Of a stretch of 64,000 nucleotides of DNA, positions 62,601 to 64,000 are shown one piece after another. The position numbers and the translations under genes are program-made. The stretch covers positions 98,682-162,681 of the forward strand of contig NZ_CAJUCP010000003.1 in assembly GCF_910585425.1 (NCBI RefSeq). Direction: 5' to 3'. The notes beneath the pieces are model-generated. The model was not told the DNA's origin and ran no database searches. It worked only from the letters and a program-made list of their open reading frames with translations. Position 1 is the stretch's first letter; every line of letters starts with the position of its first letter. The stretch comes from an uncultured Acetatifactor sp. GTDB taxonomy: Bacteria; Bacillota; Clostridia; Lachnospirales; Lachnospiraceae.

Positions 62601-63685
62601 CCTATCTGGATTTCATGGAGGCGGGAAGCTTCCTGGATTTCCTGCTGCCCGTCCTGCCGCATACCTGTGTACAGGTAACCGTACAGGAACAGGTGCGGGA
62701 GGAGACGGAAGCGATCAGGGAGCAGATTCACCTATACCAGAAGAAAGAGGCCCTGGAGCGGGCGGAGCAGTTCGCGGACCAGGAGGCGGGAAGACGGCTG
62801 GCCGAAAGGCTGAATACGGTCTATCCTTATGCCGTATTGTCGGATCTGTATACGAAGACGACTGTATCTGAATTAAAGATTGCCGCCATGGCAGACCGGG
62901 ACGAGGCGGCGTTCCATGCCTTTGAGGAGAAGGAGGTCCAGCCCTACATTCCGCAGTTCCGCAGAGGCGAGGAGAAGATCAGCGGCGCGGTCCGTGGCAA
63001 CGCCTATCACAGGGTCATGGAGCTCCTGGACTTCCAGGCGGTGCTGGGTGCTGCCGTGGATGGGGGCAAGGCAGGCGGGACGGCCGCGGGCGGGGCCCGG
63101 GAAGCCGCGCCGGGGAGCGGAAGGCCCGGAGAAGTTCTGCCTCAGGCGCAGAATCCTGCCAGGGCAGGGGAGCTTGCGGAGATTCCCGGAGGCGTATCGT
63201 GTCCGGAAACCTACGAGGCGTACAGACAGAGCCTGCGCCCGGAGAGGCTCGCCACGGTTCTGCGGGCCTTTCTGGAGGCAGAGGTGGAGAGCGGACGCCT
63301 CTCCGGGGAATATCTCCAGGCAGTGCGGCAGCGGAAAATCGAGAATTTCCTGCAATCCCCCCTGGCCTGGCGCATGTGGCTGGCCCAGCGCCGGGGCGGC
63401 CTGTACCGGGAGCAGCCCTTCGTGCTGGGCATCGACGCCCGCCGCCTGAAAAGCGACTTCCCGGAGACAGAGACCGTGCTGATCCAGGGAATCATAGACG
63501 TGTTCTTCGAGGAGGAGGACGGAATCGTCCTGCTCGACTACAAGACTGACGCCATATTCTCCATGAAGGAGCTCTGGAACCGCTATGAGACCCAGTTGGA
63601 CTATTACCAGGAGGCTGTCCAGAAGCTGTCCGGGAAGCCCGTGAAGGAGAGGATACTGTATTCGTTCCATCTGGAGACGTATTAG
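59633..63685 (+). CDS. addA: AddA subunit of the AddAB helicase-nuclease
   Basis: A 1350-residue SF1 helicase with a C-terminal nuclease, the RecBCD equivalent that processes double-strand breaks for RecA. Walker A is SAAAGSGKT (23-31, K30). LTDEYQDSN is Walker B; RIMSIHKSKGLEFPVTFVAGL and RLLYVAMTRAREKLILTG are motifs V and VI. The nuclease motif is GIIDVFFEEEDGIVLLDYKTD, with D1302 and K1304. Length is longer than the usual 1150-1250 because of a Ser/Glu/Asp/Pro-rich insert at about 716-770 and an Ala/Gly-rich one near 1145-1185. addB, normally just upstream, is not in the window. Confidence 0.93.
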   Translation: MAVTFTQEQSMAIELHGRNILVSAAAGSGKTAVLVERIVRMVCDEAHPVDIDRLLVVTFTNAAAAEMRERIAAGISKRLTERPDSAHIQRQSTLLHNAQITTIDSFCLFLLRNHFNEIGLDPAFRIADEGEVRLMQGETLEELIEASYASGSEAFRYCVEYFCPGGRESVLEQHILNLSRYAASFPWPARWLKERKEDYGAASVEQMCASSYALWLREHLRHLLSGCVEKLERVQELCEAPDGPYMYGELVDRELEQLKTLAACDSLEAYAVRLPAVSFGRLPAKKDESVSPIKRELAKAMRASVKDSIRDMEERYFATPLELAARQGAACAGPVGTLIDLVLEFDRRMQEKKQDRKVIDFSDMEHFALGILLEGEGEEARPSAVALEYRQHFVEILTDEYQDSNLVQEYLLKAVSGEADGNFNRFMVGDVKQSIYKFRLARPELFLEKYNSYEGAGVSLAEGDAVSESQTAGQAGSREGLQADEAAGPEAPDLQGGSGLPGNGCVRIDLARNFRSRLEVVDAVNDVFSRLMSQTVGGIPYDERAALYPGASYPDNGGCGSELLLAEKPEKGDDLSAKQAEALVIAQEIKRLRGSFSVTDRGTGELRAARYSDMVILLRTNSGWDEEFKEVLEGQGIPVYITSKTGYFAAAEVQELLQLLRVLDNPSQDIPLFGVMKSVFGGFSEEEAAIIRSSAKDCCLYDALKRFAREHGQWEEAGPGSAARLDAGAESDSEARIGSESRPDAKAVPDSEVRKGSEPDGLQSEGPDTDSAILAGKAAGFLRMIAKYRECTVYLPIRALLTKLIGDFGYLDYVTALPAGSRRRANVEMLLTRASDFENTSYFGLFHFIRYMEQLERYDVDYGGAELLDENADVVRIMSIHKSKGLEFPVTFVAGLSKRFNMQDVNQSLILDMDLGLGTDFVDPGRRVRNRTLRRMALAGKLREESLSEELRLLYVAMTRAREKLILTGVMEHAQESWEQVREAGHKRLTYLDFMEAGSFLDFLLPVLPHTCVQVTVQEQVREETEAIREQIHLYQKKEALERAEQFADQEAGRRLAERLNTVYPYAVLSDLYTKTTVSELKIAAMADRDEAAFHAFEEKEVQPYIPQFRRGEEKISGAVRGNAYHRVMELLDFQAVLGAAVDGGKAGGTAAGGAREAAPGSGRPGEVLPQAQNPARAGELAEIPGGVSCPETYEAYRQSLRPERLATVLRAFLEAEVESGRLSGEYLQAVRQRKIENFLQSPLAWRMWLAQRRGGLYREQPFVLGIDARRLKSDFPETETVLIQGIIDVFFEEEDGIVLLDYKTDAIFSMKELWNRYETQLDYYQEAVQKLSGKPVKERILYSFHLETY

Positions 63686-63692
63686 TGGAGAA

Positions 63693-63860
63693 ATGTTGAT
63701 GGGAAGGTTCGCCCTCCCGGTCTATCGTGAGGATGGCGGGATTGAGCGGTATAACGCTTTCCATGCTTCCTTGATTGTGCGTCACGATGAAAACGGGAAA
63801 ATGTACCTGTATGATATGATAGACATAAAAAAAGAAACAGGCAACCCGCTTGAGCTATAA
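63693..63860 (+). pseudogene. Short frame resembling the tail of a mobile-element protein
   Basis: A 55-codon frame, MLMGRFALPVYREDGGIERY, then NAFHASLIVRHDENGKMYLY and DMIDIKKETGNPLEL. The ASLIVRHDENGKMYLYDMID-type ending is reminiscent of C-terminal ends of large proteins on Clostridial conjugative elements and phages (MuF/LPD-like). It starts 7 bases after addA and carries GGAG, but is far too short to be a complete protein, so a remnant is more likely. Recognition is from memory only. Confidence 0.4.
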
Positions 63861-64000
63861 AAGCTGTATGCGACACAAAACCCGCTTCTCTTTTTATTAT
63901 TTTATGCTGAGAGGAAATGTTTGTCAAGAGGCAAATTCAGGAAAGCAGGGCTGTTTCACGAAAGATTTCGATGTTATGTAACCAACAATATGCCGATGAA

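Overview
The window looks like chromosome from a high-GC gut member of the Lachnospiraceae (Clostridia). The evidence is the strong GGAGG ribosome binding sites, sigma-A promoters (TTGACA/TATAAT), Gram-positive families (LPXTG surface proteins, sortases, SipW-type signal peptidase, AddA, HelD, an Rrf2-type regulator beside cysK) and carbohydrate-use genes typical of that family. This is inference from gene content. No rRNA, tRNA or CRISPR array was seen, and no complete insertion sequence or prophage.

Layout. 1-7.5 kb: a sugar-uptake and glycan-degradation locus, with the end of a solute-binding lipoprotein, two LplB/YtcP-type permeases, a GH43 enzyme with a CBM6-like domain, a small orphan beta-domain protein and a convergent membrane-bound AraC-type regulator. 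7.6-12.3 kb: an Rrf2/IscR-like regulator divergent from cysK with an array of repeated operator-like motifs, then a tldD-pmbA pair. 12.6-15.8 kb: an Rpn-like nuclease gene, a metallo-hydrolase and a LacI regulator. 16-19.9 kb: a probable operon of a split AtuA pair and a class III CoA-transferase, with two unrelated sets of tandem repeats in its gaps. 20-24.8 kb: acetyltransferase, type B carboxylesterase and a domain-inverted GH3 enzyme. 25-25.7 kb: vapBC. 25.8-31.2 kb (minus): LytTR response regulator, membrane-less GHKL kinase and two ABC half-transporters. 31.4-38.3 kb: HelD, a hybrid sensor kinase and an AAA-ATPase/nuclease-fold protein.

38.4-57.9 kb is the most interesting part. One strand carries a composite surface-appendage locus: two copies of a [coiled-coil protein + Ser/Lys signal peptidase I] cassette, a SARP/BTAD-type regulator with a degenerate C-terminal domain, a 1914-residue LPETG adhesin with about 30 His/Cys repeats and a fibro-slime domain, an LPSTG major pilin, a class C sortase, a second pilin-like protein, two proteins with SipW/TasA-type signal peptides, two TM-anchored surface proteins, a SipW-type (Ser/His) signal peptidase and a class B sortase. 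It reads as a sortase-pilus locus merged with a TasA/SipW fibre locus.

57.9-64 kb: an AT-rich gap with a degraded reading frame, a second Rpn-like gene, addA without a visible addB, and a fragment that looks like the tail of a mobile-element protein.
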